This document shows, one piece after another, positions 34,144-42,302 of a stretch of 64,000 bases of DNA (positions are counted from its first letter, which is position 1; each line of letters starts with the position of its first letter). Position numbers and translations under genes: made by a program. The notes under the pieces were generated by a model. The model searched no databases, had not been told where the DNA came from, and saw only the letters and a list, made by a program, of their open reading frames with translations. Source of the stretch: Nitrospira sp. (GTDB lineage Bacteria; Nitrospirota; Nitrospiria; Nitrospirales; Nitrospiraceae); contig JACOEL010000003.1 in NCBI GenBank assembly GCA_024998625.1, positions 248,001 through 312,000 on the forward strand. The letters are read 5' to 3'.

Positions 34144-35384
34144 GCCGAGTGTCTAAGCGGGATCATATCCTGGTCGGGCTCGACATCGGAACCACCAAGA
34201 TCTGCGCGATTGTCGCCGAAGTGCCGGAGGAGGGCCCGCTGAATATCATCGGTGTCGGCTCTTGCCCCTCGCGCGGGCTTCGCAAGGGTGTGGTGGTCAA
34301 TATCGAGAGTACGGTGGAGTCGATCAAGAAGGCGGTTGAGGAAGCGGAACTCATGGCGGCCGTGCAGATCAATTCGGTCTATACGGGCATCGCGGGGAGC
34401 CATATCTCGGGGGAAAACCTCAAGGGCGTCGTGGCCCTCAAAAAGCAGGAAGTTACACGCGACGACATCAGCCGCGCGGTGGAAAGCGCGCGAACCCTCG
34501 CCGTGATTCCTCACGAACGTCGCATCTTACACGTGTTGCCGCGTGAATTTATGGTGGACGATCAGGAAGGCGTGCGCGAGCCGCTGGGTATGTCCGGCAA
34601 CCGGCTGGAGGTCAACGTCCATGTCATCACCGGCGCGGTGACGTCGGCGCAGAACATCATCAAGAGCGTGAACCGGGCCGGGCTCGACGTCGTGGACATT
34701 ATTCTGCAACCCCTCGCATCGAGCGAGGCCGTCCTGAGCGCCGAAGAGCGGGAGTTGGGAGTCGCCATGGTGGATCTGGGCGGCGGCACGACCGACTTGG
34801 CGATTTTTCTCGACGGCAGCATCCGGCACACGGCGGTGCTTCCGATCGGCGGACAGAATCTCACGAAGGATCTGGCCATCGGACTGCTGACCTCGCAAAC
34901 CGACGCGGAAAAAATCAAAGTGCAACACGGCATCGCCCGCACCGAGCTGGTGCATGGGCATCAAATGGTGGAAGTGCCGTCCGTGGGTGATCGGCCGCCG
35001 CGGCAATTCACGCGTCGTGATATCGCGGAGATTCTCGAGCCGCGCGTCGAGGAAATGTTCGATCTGGTGAAACGCGAAATCGTGCGAGCCGGCTATGAAG
35101 GCATGCTCGGGGCCGGCGTGGTGATCACGGGCGGGACCTCATTATTGGAAGGGATGCCGGATGCTGCGGAACGAGGGCTGAATCTACCGGCTCGTCGCGG
35201 CATGCCGACGGGCATCGGTGGGCTGCGCGATATCGTCAGCAACCCGATGCACGCGACCGGTGTCGGGCTGTTGTTGCATGCACGTCAACATGCCGACAAC
35301 TTGGAGGCTGCCGGCATCCGTCACGGCAAAGGGTTGGGGAAAGTGTTCGATCGCATGCGATCGTGGATGTTCGAGTTTTTCTAA
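34140..35384 (+). CDS. ftsA: Cell division protein FtsA
   Basis: An actin-like ATPase that tethers FtsZ to the membrane. The 414-aa protein (GTG start) has the phosphate-1 loop VGLDIGTTKICAIVAE, the SHV/1C domain region, phosphate-2 VDLGGGTTDLAIF and the adenosine motif GVVITGGTSLLEGM. It ends in an amphipathic helix (GKVFDRMRSWMFEFF) suited to membrane targeting. Length and domain order are normal. It lies in the conserved ftsQ-ftsA-ftsZ order. Confidence 0.97.
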   Translation: MSRVSKRDHILVGLDIGTTKICAIVAEVPEEGPLNIIGVGSCPSRGLRKGVVVNIESTVESIKKAVEEAELMAAVQINSVYTGIAGSHISGENLKGVVALKKQEVTRDDISRAVESARTLAVIPHERRILHVLPREFMVDDQEGVREPLGMSGNRLEVNVHVITGAVTSAQNIIKSVNRAGLDVVDIILQPLASSEAVLSAEERELGVAMVDLGGGTTDLAIFLDGSIRHTAVLPIGGQNLTKDLAIGLLTSQTDAEKIKVQHGIARTELVHGHQMVEVPSVGDRPPRQFTRRDIAEILEPRVEEMFDLVKREIVRAGYEGMLGAGVVITGGTSLLEGMPDAAERGLNLPARRGMPTGIGGLRDIVSNPMHATGVGLLLHARQHADNLEAAGIRHGKGLGKVFDRMRSWMFEFF

Positions 35385-35438
35385 CTTTTGCGGACGGCTT
35401 AAGACCACGTCCGCACCATCGTCAAGGGAGGTGCCACG

Positions 35439-36641
35439 ATGTTTTCATTTCAAGAGGAGCCGCAATCGCCCGTTCGCATCAAAGTGATCGGTGTCGGAGG
35501 AGCGGGGTGCAACGCCGTCAATACGATGATCACCGGCGGATTGTGCCGGGTCGATTTCGTGGCCGCGAATACGGATGTGCAGGCACTCGAACGATCCCAG
35601 GCGTCTTATAAAATTCAAATTGGTCCGGAGCGGACTCGCGGCCTCGGCGCCGGCGCCAAGCCCGAAGTGGGACGCGACGCCGCGTTGGAAAGCAAAGATG
35701 AGATTCGCGAGAGTCTGGTCGGGGCCGATATGGTGTTTGTCACTGCCGGAATGGGTGGCGGCACCGGCACGGGGGCGGCTCCGATCGTGGCCAGTATTGC
35801 GCGTGAACTGGGGATTCTGACCGTCGCAGTCGTGACCAAGCCCTTCCAGTATGAAGGACACCGACGGATGAGCCATGCCGAGGAAGGCATTCGCGATCTC
35901 GGAAGGCACGTCGATACGCTTCTGATTATCCCGAATCAACGGTTGCTGGGAATCGTGGACAAGGCGACCCCGTTGCTGGATGCGTTCAAGGTGGCGGATG
36001 ATGTGTTGCGTCAAGCCATTCAGGGCATTGCCGACGTGATCACGACCATCGGACTGGTCAATGTTGATTTCGCCGATGTGCGGACGATCATGGCGCACAC
36101 GGGTCGCGCGGTCATGGGCATGGGCATCGGGCGCGGCGCAAACCGGGCGCAAGAAGCGGCGCAGAAGGCGATTTGCAGCCCGTTGCTGGAAGAGGGCAGT
36201 GTCGAAGGTGCCCGTGGAGTGCTGTTGAACATCACGGGTGGCCCCAACATGTCGCTGCATGAAGTGGAAGAAGCGGCGTCGATCGTTCAGCATGCGGCGG
36301 ATGCCGAAGCGAACATCATCGTCGGACAGGTCATCAATCCCGAGATCGGCGACGATCTGATCGTGACCGTGATTGCGACCGGATTCGAGCGGGAAGAGCA
36401 ACCGGCTGCGCGCCCGGCCGTCACGGCAGAACGCCCCGCGGCGCGGACCCCCAATGGACGCCCGGCGCAACAGGTGCTGACCGGCGTGCATGCCACGGGA
36501 TCGGATCGCCCCCATAAAGACTTGGATCGCCCCACCTTCCTTCGCCGTATGGGCGAGACCCGGGAAGCAGTGGAACGGATCGCGGTCGTCGGCGACGACG
36601 AATGGGATGTGCCGACCTTCCTGCGGAAGCAGGCCGACTGA
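35439..36641 (+). CDS. ftsZ: Cell division GTPase FtsZ, with two C-terminal PTFLR peptides
   Basis: The tubulin-like GTPase that forms the Z ring. The 400-aa protein has [18 protein letters not shown], the tubulin signature [21 protein letters not shown] and the C-terminal beta subdomain ending near 320, followed by a variable linker. The tail is unusual: PTFLR occurs at 365-369 ([13 protein letters not shown]) and again at 392-396 ([12 protein letters not shown], at the very end), so the conserved partner-binding peptide appears twice, 27 residues apart. A GGGAGGTG site 6 nt before the ATG predicts high expression. It is 54 nt after ftsA. Confidence 0.98.
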   Translation: MFSFQEEPQSPVRIKVIGVGGAGCNAVNTMITGGLCRVDFVAANTDVQALERSQASYKIQIGPERTRGLGAGAKPEVGRDAALESKDEIRESLVGADMVFVTAGMGGGTGTGAAPIVASIARELGILTVAVVTKPFQYEGHRRMSHAEEGIRDLGRHVDTLLIIPNQRLLGIVDKATPLLDAFKVADDVLRQAIQGIADVITTIGLVNVDFADVRTIMAHTGRAVMGMGIGRGANRAQEAAQKAICSPLLEEGSVEGARGVLLNITGGPNMSLHEVEEAASIVQHAADAEANIIVGQVINPEIGDDLIVTVIATGFEREEQPAARPAVTAERPAARTPNGRPAQQVLTGVHATGSDRPHKDLDRPTFLRRMGETREAVERIAVVGDDEWDVPTFLRKQAD

Positions 36642-36681
36642 GAAGGAAGCTGGCTCGGTAGCTGCGAGGCTTAGAACGAGG

Positions 36682-37425
36682 ATGGTGTCAGAGGTCATCA
36701 CCGCGCCGTTGTTTGCAACGCTTGCGGATGGAGTGGAACATTTTTTCGGCACCCGCTTGTCGTCCGTGTCGGTGACGCCGGGTCGTGCCGCTGCGCCAGG
36801 AACCCCGCATCGCGAGCGAGGCGCGAGCGTGATCCTGTCCGTCAAGCAGGTTCACGGGACGGATGCGCTGATTGTCGATCAACCGGTCGAGCAGGGCGAC
36901 GCCTTCGAAGGAGGCTGGGATGCGTTGGTGACTGACCAACCCGGCGTGATGGTCACCGTGCGGACCGCGGATTGTGTGCCTGTGCTTCTGCACGATCCGG
37001 AGCGACGGGTGGTTGCGGCGATTCATGCAGGCTGGCGAGGTGCGGTGGCCGGCATTGTGCCGAAGACGGTGGCCTTGATGGTGAGCCGGTTCGGGGCGAC
37101 CGTAGATCGGCTGCAGATGGCGATCGGTCCTTCCGCCGGTCCCTGCTGTTACGAAGTGGATGAGCCGGTCCTGGCGCGACTGCGGGAGGTTTTTCCCGAA
37201 TGGCAATCGGTCGTAAAGCCGGTGAACAGTCAGAAAGCACATCTCGATCTGCGCGCATTTGTGCGCCGGCAAGCGTTGGCTGACGGGCTGGCTGCGGAAC
37301 GAGTCGCAACGATCGACGCCTGCACGATCTGTCAGCCCGAGCGATTTTATAGTTATCGCCGTGATGGTGTGGTGAAGGCAACGATGGTCAGCGGGATTGC
37401 GCTCATGCCCCGCCGGTCGATCTGA
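36682..37425 (+). CDS. pgeF: PgeF/YfiH family multicopper-fold protein (peptidoglycan editing factor, purine nucleoside phosphorylase)
   Basis: A 247-aa member of the YfiH/LACC1 family, which hydrolyses or phosphorolyses purine nucleosides and in E. coli affects the fidelity of peptidoglycan precursors. The family motifs are all visible: VKQVHGTD, RTADCVPVLLHDPE, AAIHAGWRGAV, GPSAGPCCYEVDEP and C-x2-C-x-PERFYSYRRDG, giving the His/Cys metal ligands. Its place right after ftsZ supports a wall-related role. The start ATG 36682 follows AACGAGG. The frame is open upstream but overlaps ftsZ. Confidence 0.93.
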   Translation: MVSEVITAPLFATLADGVEHFFGTRLSSVSVTPGRAAAPGTPHRERGASVILSVKQVHGTDALIVDQPVEQGDAFEGGWDALVTDQPGVMVTVRTADCVPVLLHDPERRVVAAIHAGWRGAVAGIVPKTVALMVSRFGATVDRLQMAIGPSAGPCCYEVDEPVLARLREVFPEWQSVVKPVNSQKAHLDLRAFVRRQALADGLAAERVATIDACTICQPERFYSYRRDGVVKATMVSGIALMPRRSI

Positions 37426-37526
37426 GACCTGCTCGCGGCCGGTGTGATGTCCGTCGCCTTTCGAATCACCTGCTCACGGGTGGCATAGGGTGATGGTACT
37501 CATGGAGCAGTCCGCAAGGCGGCAGG

Positions 37527-38234
37527 ATGGATGCAGCGCTGGGAACGATTGCGGGTCGGGTTCGAGCGGTGTTCGACGACATGCAACGTGCGGCCGTCCG
37601 TGCGGGGCGCCCGCCGGAGTCTGTTCGTCTCATCGCCGCGTCCAAAACCATATCCGTTGAACGGCTGCGTCAGGCGGTAGATGCCGGCGTTCGACACTTG
37701 GGAGAGAATCGCCTTCAGGAGGCGTTGCCGAAAATCGACGCGTTAGAACGAGAAGGGGTCGTCTGGCACTTTATCGGCAGCCTGCAACGGCGCAAGGTCA
37801 AATCGGTCGTCGGGCGATTTGAGACGATTCATTCCGTCGATAGTCTCGCACTGGCGGAAGAGATCGACCGGCAGGCGAAGACCGCGGGGCTGCGGCAACG
37901 TGTTCTGCTGGAAGTGAATCTTGCTGGAGAAGCCAGCAAGGGAGGATTTGAGCCGACGACATTGGTGGCGGCCCTGGAATCCCTGAACGGATTCGAGCAT
38001 CTGGATATTCGCGGCCTCATGGCCATTCCCCCACCCACTCCGACGGCGGAAGACGCGCGTCCCTACTTTCGACAACTCCGGACCCTCGCTCAGACATTGA
38101 CAGCGCGGGGGTACAGGAACATTAATATGCAGGAGCTCTCGATGGGCATGTCGCACGACTATCCCGTTGCGATTGAGGAAGGGGCGACCTACGTGCGAGT
38201 CGGAACGGCGATTTTCGGAGTGCGAGGTGAGTAA
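37527..38234 (+). CDS. YggS-family pyridoxal-phosphate homeostasis protein
   Basis: A 235-aa PLP-binding TIM-barrel protein that buffers vitamin B6 and affects amino-acid and keto-acid balance. The cofactor lysine is in RLIAASKTISVERL near 33-46. Other family motifs are HLGENRLQEALPKI, WHFIGSLQRRK, LLEVNLAGEASKGGF and SMGMSHDYPVAIEEGATYVRVGTAIFG (about 204-230). In Gram-positive and many other genomes this gene (ylmE) sits in the same position downstream of ftsZ. It starts with ATG 37527 and is followed by proC after 4 nt. Confidence 0.95.
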   Translation: MDAALGTIAGRVRAVFDDMQRAAVRAGRPPESVRLIAASKTISVERLRQAVDAGVRHLGENRLQEALPKIDALEREGVVWHFIGSLQRRKVKSVVGRFETIHSVDSLALAEEIDRQAKTAGLRQRVLLEVNLAGEASKGGFEPTTLVAALESLNGFEHLDIRGLMAIPPPTPTAEDARPYFRQLRTLAQTLTARGYRNINMQELSMGMSHDYPVAIEEGATYVRVGTAIFGVRGE

Positions 38235-38238
38235 ATCG

Positions 38239-39045
38239 ATGCTGACAAAACCGATTGCATTCCTCGGCGGCGGGCAAATGGCGGAGGCCTTGATCGGCGG
38301 ACTCCTGGCTGCGGGCGCCTGTGAGCCTGCATCCATTTGCGCGACGGACCCGGTTGCCGCGCGTCGCGATCTATTGAAGTCGCGTTTCGGCATTCGCGTC
38401 GGCAATGAGAATGCGAAGGCTGTTCGAGAGGCTGATCTGGTGGTCCTGGCGGTGAAACCGCAGGCGATGCCGACGGTGCTCAGTGACGCGAGGCAGGCCT
38501 GTGACGGGAAATTGATCGTCTCCATCGCCGCCGGTGTGACGACCGCCTGGGTTCGCGAGCGGATCGTGAATCCCAGAGGAATCGTTCGAGCGATGCCCAA
38601 CACGCCGGCTCTGGTGCGAGAAGGAGTGACGGCAGTGACCTGTCAGTTCGATCTCCGATCTGACGACCTGGCTGCAGTGCGAACATTATTTGAAGCGGTC
38701 GGGTCGGTCGTTTCGGTGGAGGAACGACTCATGGATGCCGTGACCGGCCTGAGCGGAAGCGGACCCGCCTATGTATTCGTCGCGATTGAAGCATTGGCCG
38801 ACGGCGGGGTTCGGATGGGGCTGCCGCGGGCGACTGCGGAACTCCTGGCCGCGCAGACGGTCCTGGGTGCCGCGAGAATGGTCTTAGATCGCGGTGAACA
38901 TCCGGCCAGGTTGAAGGATCAGGTGGCGTCGCCGGGAGGCACCACGATCGCCGGGTTGTATCAGCTGGAGGCCGGTGGGTTGCGGAGCTGTTTGATGGCG
39001 GCCGTCGAGGCGGCCACGAAACGTTCACAGGAGTTGGGACGCTGA
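38239..39045 (+). CDS. proC: Pyrroline-5-carboxylate reductase
   Basis: Last step of proline biosynthesis: NAD(P)H-dependent reduction of pyrroline-5-carboxylate. The 268-aa protein has a Rossmann loop IAFLGGGQMAEALIGGLL, AVKPQAM, RAMPNTPALVREG and the C-terminal signature SGSGPAYVFVAIEALADGGVRMGLPR (about 172-197) and DQVASPGGTTIAGL. The ATG 38239 follows AGGTGA by 8 nt; a GTG at 38227 overlapping yggS is the alternative. The yggS-proC pairing is widespread. Confidence 0.96.
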   Translation: MLTKPIAFLGGGQMAEALIGGLLAAGACEPASICATDPVAARRDLLKSRFGIRVGNENAKAVREADLVVLAVKPQAMPTVLSDARQACDGKLIVSIAAGVTTAWVRERIVNPRGIVRAMPNTPALVREGVTAVTCQFDLRSDDLAAVRTLFEAVGSVVSVEERLMDAVTGLSGSGPAYVFVAIEALADGGVRMGLPRATAELLAAQTVLGAARMVLDRGEHPARLKDQVASPGGTTIAGLYQLEAGGLRSCLMAAVEAATKRSQELGR

Positions 39046-39341
39046 TGTTTGTCTTGAGCAATGTGCTGCAAGGAACGGCCACCGTGTTGGATACGGTGTT
39101 GTGGCTGTACATGTGGGTCATCATCGCCCGCGCGTTGATTTCGTGGGTCAATCCGGATCCGTGGAACCCGATCGTGCAGTTTTTGGAGCGCGCGACGGAG
39201 CCGGTGCTCACGCCGATCCGCCGGCTGGTAGGATGGCGCATGGGCATGGATCTGTCGCCGATGATCGCGATCCTGATCCTTGTCTTTTTGCAGTATGCCG
39301 TGGTTCAATCGTTACGGGATATCGCCGTGCGGATGCATTAA
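39045..39341 (+). CDS. YggT family membrane protein
   Basis: A 98-aa inner-membrane protein with two hydrophobic hairpins, one at about 10-32 (VLDTVLWLYMWVIIARALISW) and another at about 68-92. Between them is the family motif NPDPWNPIVQFLERATEPVLTPIRR. YggT/YlmG proteins influence division-site organisation and ion or osmotic stress, but the molecular role is not settled. The start shares one base with the proC stop (TGATG), implying coupled translation. Confidence 0.92.
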   Translation: MFVLSNVLQGTATVLDTVLWLYMWVIIARALISWVNPDPWNPIVQFLERATEPVLTPIRRLVGWRMGMDLSPMIAILILVFLQYAVVQSLRDIAVRMH

Positions 39342-39362
39342 CCGTCGGGCAAGAGGTGTCGC

Positions 39363-39875
39363 ATGAAAATCACTCCCATCGACATTCAGCAGATGGTCTT
39401 CCAGGTGAAGTTCCGGGGTTATGACCGGGATGAAGTGAACCGGTTCCTTGAGGAGCTGGCATTGACCGTCGAGAACTTGAATCGAGAGAACAGCGCCCTT
39501 CGTGAAAAGCTGACCGCGACCGAGCAGCAGGTCACCGACCTGCGACGCACGGAGGCGACACTATCGAACACTCTGGTCTCGGCCCAGACCCTGGCCGAGG
39601 ATGTGAAACGGTCTGCGCAGCGCGAGTCCGATTTGATCGTGAAAGAAGCCGAGCTGAAGGCGAGTGAAATTATCCGGCAGGCCAGGGTGAGTCTCTCCGA
39701 GATGCAACGTGGTCTCGCGGACCTTCAGAAACAACGCCTGATGATGGTGGAGCGATTCCGTTCAACCCTGCGCTCGTTCGAACGTATGTTGGAAGTGGAA
39801 GAAAGCGACGCTTATCAGTCGGATACGGCTTCGGTCGAAGGGAAGCTGGCCGGCGAATCAAGCACGGCGCGTTGA
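39363..39875 (+). CDS. DivIVA domain protein
   Basis: A 170-aa coiled-coil protein of the DivIVA/GpsB family, which binds negatively curved membrane and recruits division or growth proteins. The N-terminal membrane-binding domain is clear: MKITPIDIQQMVFQVKFRGYD followed by RDEVNRFLEELA. The rest is almost continuous coiled coil (about 30-150) with a short polar tail. Such genes are typical of Gram-positive dcw loci but also occur in Nitrospirota, delta-proteobacteria and others. It ends the ftsZ-pgeF-yggS-proC-yggT run. Confidence 0.92.
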   Translation: MKITPIDIQQMVFQVKFRGYDRDEVNRFLEELALTVENLNRENSALREKLTATEQQVTDLRRTEATLSNTLVSAQTLAEDVKRSAQRESDLIVKEAELKASEIIRQARVSLSEMQRGLADLQKQRLMMVERFRSTLRSFERMLEVEESDAYQSDTASVEGKLAGESSTAR

Positions 39876-39985
39876 GCATTCTGCGCCCCTTGGATTTTCT
39901 CTTCCGCCTCGGGCGGGGGCGCCAGGGGGCTCCACCCTTCCATTCCCTCTCCTTCTCTCTCTAAATCTCGTGTAGGCGTATATCG

Positions 39986-41113
39986 ATGGCTACACCACAT
40001 CCCATTCAGGCCGCTTTGCAGGCAGCGGTCGATGACGGCACGTTTCCCGGTGCAGTGTTGACGGTCCGACTGGGCGGGACGTTCGTTTATGAAGGTGCCG
40101 CCGGCCGCCTGACGTCGCAGAATCCGGGCGAGGCGGTGACGATCCACACCTGCTACGACCTGGCTTCTCTGACCAAGGTGTTGGCGACCACGACGGCACT
40201 CCTGTTGCTGGCGCAACGTGGCCGACTGGCGCTGGAAGACCGGATCGACCATATTCTGAGTGAACTGCAGGGCAGTAGCGCGGGTTCGGCCTCTATCCAT
40301 CAGTTGCTCACGCATAGCTCAGGACTTCCCGGTTGGCGACCTTACTACGAGCGGCTTGCGCCTCTTGAGGCGGGCCAGTCCGGATTTCCGGGACGTACGG
40401 CGGCGCGTGAGGCGGTGCTGGGCTACATTGCGCAGGAGGAGTTGGTCTACGAGCGGGGGGCGCGCAGTCTGTACAGCGACCTGGGGTTCATGCTGCTGGG
40501 ATGGGCGGTGGAGCGGCTGGCCGGTGAGTCGCTGGACCAATTTTGCAAAAACCAGATCTATTGTCCGCTGGAGGCACAGCCGTTGGCATACATCCCGCGC
40601 GGGTCGCAGACCATGCCTGCCGCTTTATTAGAATCACATGCGATTGCTCCGACTGAAGACGATCCTTGGAGGGGACGCACGTTGTGCGGCGAAGTGCACG
40701 ACGAGAATGCCTTTGCTCTGGGCGGTGTGGCCGGCCATGCCGGGTTGTTCGGCAGTGCGCGTGCAATTCTCGCGGTGGCGAAGGCGTGGATGGATGGCCG
40801 GCGCGGGAAGGCGGGATTGTTACATCCTGAACTTGTCACATTGTTTACAACCAGGCAGCAGGGAATACCGAATGCCAGTTGGGCCCTGGGGTGGGATACG
40901 CCGTCAGCCTCGTCCTCTTCCGGAACTCGCTTCACGCTCGAATCATTCGGGCATCTCGGCTATACCGGGACTTCGCTATGGATTGATCCGGTCAAGGAAT
41001 TGGAGGTGGTGCTGCTGTCCAACCGGGTACATCCGACGAGGAAAAACGAACGGATCAAGACATTCCGTCCGCTCATTCACGAGCTGATTTGTCGGGAATT
41101 TCTCGGAGACTAG
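39986..41113 (+). CDS. Serine hydrolase of the beta-lactamase/class C PBP family
   Basis: A 375-aa penicillin-binding-protein-fold esterase or peptidase. The nucleophile motif S-x-x-K is in LASLTKVLAT, the tyrosine motif in LYSDLGFMLLG, and an H-x-G-like third motif in HLGYTGTSLW. There is no signal peptide, so it is probably cytoplasmic, which argues against an antibiotic-resistance role and for an esterase or D-amino-peptide hydrolase. The C-terminal region (LSNRVHPTRKNERI) matches the common bacterial EstB-like subgroup. Its stop codon is interlocked with that of the convergent gene (CTAG). Confidence 0.9.
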   Translation: MATPHPIQAALQAAVDDGTFPGAVLTVRLGGTFVYEGAAGRLTSQNPGEAVTIHTCYDLASLTKVLATTTALLLLAQRGRLALEDRIDHILSELQGSSAGSASIHQLLTHSSGLPGWRPYYERLAPLEAGQSGFPGRTAAREAVLGYIAQEELVYERGARSLYSDLGFMLLGWAVERLAGESLDQFCKNQIYCPLEAQPLAYIPRGSQTMPAALLESHAIAPTEDDPWRGRTLCGEVHDENAFALGGVAGHAGLFGSARAILAVAKAWMDGRRGKAGLLHPELVTLFTTRQQGIPNASWALGWDTPSASSSSGTRFTLESFGHLGYTGTSLWIDPVKELEVVLLSNRVHPTRKNERIKTFRPLIHELICREFLGD

Positions 41114-41430
41114 GCCGGCAGATCCGGATAGTCGGTCCAGGTTTCTTTTTCAGCCAGGTAGCGGTTGCCTTTGAAGTTCAGGCGGGTGCGCAACCGGGTA
41201 AACCCGACTCCCATGAGCTTCTCAACGACGGCCTTAACGGCAGCACTCGTGGTGGAGTGCGCGGGACCTTCGACGGCGTACGCCTCGTAGGTGACTTTTC
41301 CCGTATAACCCGCAGCCACACGACTGACGAGCACCGCTCGATTAAAATACCGGTCGCTCGGGTCGATCCCCTCGACTTGATGCCGTTCGATTAAGCCCTC
41401 TTTCTTAAAAAGGAGGGGGAGTCCACTCAT
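41110..41430 (-). CDS. Small conserved-looking protein of unknown function (106 aa)
   Basis: I do not recognise the family. The start is well supported: GGAGG lies 6 nt before the ATG and a TTGCAC-N17-TATAAT promoter sits 45 nt further up. The 106-aa product is soluble, with an alternating beta-alpha pattern: a strand region around RYFNRAVLVSRVAAGYTGKVTYEAYAVEG (positions about 27-55), a helix AAVKAVVEKLMGVGF and a basic strand RLRTRLNFKGNRYL. It could be a small nucleic-acid or metabolite-binding domain. It converges on the hydrolase gene with a 4-nt overlap and is divergent from pgsA. Confidence 0.75.
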   Translation of the reverse strand: MSGLPLLFKKEGLIERHQVEGIDPSDRYFNRAVLVSRVAAGYTGKVTYEAYAVEGPAHSTTSAAVKAVVEKLMGVGFTRLRTRLNFKGNRYLAEKETWTDYPDLPA

Positions 41431-41474
41431 ACAAACCTCCGTCCTTCATCCACCGGGAGCGTCTTACGGGCCCG

Positions 41475-41503
41475 ATTATAGGGACCTCCTTTCCGGAGTG
41501 CAA
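41475..41503 (-). promoter_or_regulatory. Promoter of the small 106-aa protein gene
   Basis: On the minus strand TTGCAC (41503-41498) and a perfect TATAAT (41480-41475) are 17 nt apart, predicting a start near 41468 and a leader of about 38 nt. It lies back to back with the pgsA promoter, the two -35 boxes being only 6 bp apart. Confidence 0.65.
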
Positions 41504-41509
41504 CCGTCG

Positions 41510-41539
41510 TTGACAAGGTTCTCCAGGGGTTTCTATGAT
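41510..41539 (+). promoter_or_regulatory. Promoter of pgsA
   Basis: TTGACA (41510-41515) and TATGAT (41534-41539) are 18 nt apart, predicting transcription from about 41546 and a leader of about 55 nt before the pgsA ATG. It is the closest match to consensus in this part of the window. Confidence 0.65.
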
Positions 41540-41599
41540 GCGCGATTCGCGAGACATCGTTCGCCAGTCGAGGGGCCGATTGAAACACCAGCTGTTTCG

Positions 41600-42142
41600 A
41601 TGAACATGAACGTTCCCAACAGTCTGACGATGCTGCGCATCCTGCTGATCCCGGTGTATGTGGGGTTGCTCAACTATGAGCAGTTCGACTACGCGTTGGC
41701 GACGCTCTTTATTGCCGGGTTGACTGATGCGCTCGATGGAATCATCGCGCGTGTGGCCGATCAGCGGACCAGGCTCGGAGAAGTCCTGGATCCTCTGGCG
41801 GACAAACTCATGTTGACGACGGGGTTCATCACGCTCTCTGTGATGCATCTGGTCCCGCTCTGGTTGACGATTCTGGTGGTCAGCCGCGATCTCATGTTGA
41901 TGCTGGGGGCGGCCGTCGCCCATTTCACCCATACCCAGGTCGATATCTCGCCGACCGTGCTGGGGAAGGGCACCACATTGGTCCAACTGGCGACGCTGGT
42001 CTCCATTATCTTTTTTGCCTCGCGACGTCTTGAACTTGCCACGCTCGACCCGCTTCTGTACCTCATGGGCGGGGTGACTCTCATGTCCGGTCTGCATTAT
42101 CTCTCCCGCGGTTATTGTCGCATCACATCCAACCAGGCTTAG
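41600..42142 (+). CDS. pgsA: CDP-alcohol phosphatidyltransferase, probably phosphatidylglycerophosphate synthase
   Basis: A 180-aa integral membrane enzyme that transfers a phosphatidyl group from CDP-diacylglycerol to an alcohol. The catalytic signature D-x2-DG-x2-AR-x8-G-x3-D-x3-D is complete in DALDGIIARVADQRTRLGEVLDPLADK (about 44-70). Length, helix number and the NSLTMLRILLIPVYVGL start fit PgsA, which makes phosphatidylglycerophosphate, better than the serine enzyme, but exact acceptor specificity is not certain. The frame is open upstream to 41498, but the promoter starts transcription inside that stretch, so ATG 41600 is used. Confidence 0.9.
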   Translation: MNMNVPNSLTMLRILLIPVYVGLLNYEQFDYALATLFIAGLTDALDGIIARVADQRTRLGEVLDPLADKLMLTTGFITLSVMHLVPLWLTILVVSRDLMLMLGAAVAHFTHTQVDISPTVLGKGTTLVQLATLVSIIFFASRRLELATLDPLLYLMGGVTLMSGLHYLSRGYCRITSNQA

Positions 42143-42302
42143 CGTGCACCGCCTTGGTGGACGCGTCTTTCAGCGTCTTCCGCTGGTCCGCTTTCGTGCA
42201 TTCGTTTGACAGTTTTTCGGTCGTCTTATAGACTTCGATCATAGTTTTCCGCTGCATACGCACGTGTCCTGCCTGGGGTTCATAAGGAGTGGAAACCGCG
42301 TT

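Noticed and set aside
39876..39985. Terminator after divIVA in the C/T-rich stretch
   Set aside because: GGGCGGGGGCGCC and the TC tract do not form a convincing stem with a following T run.
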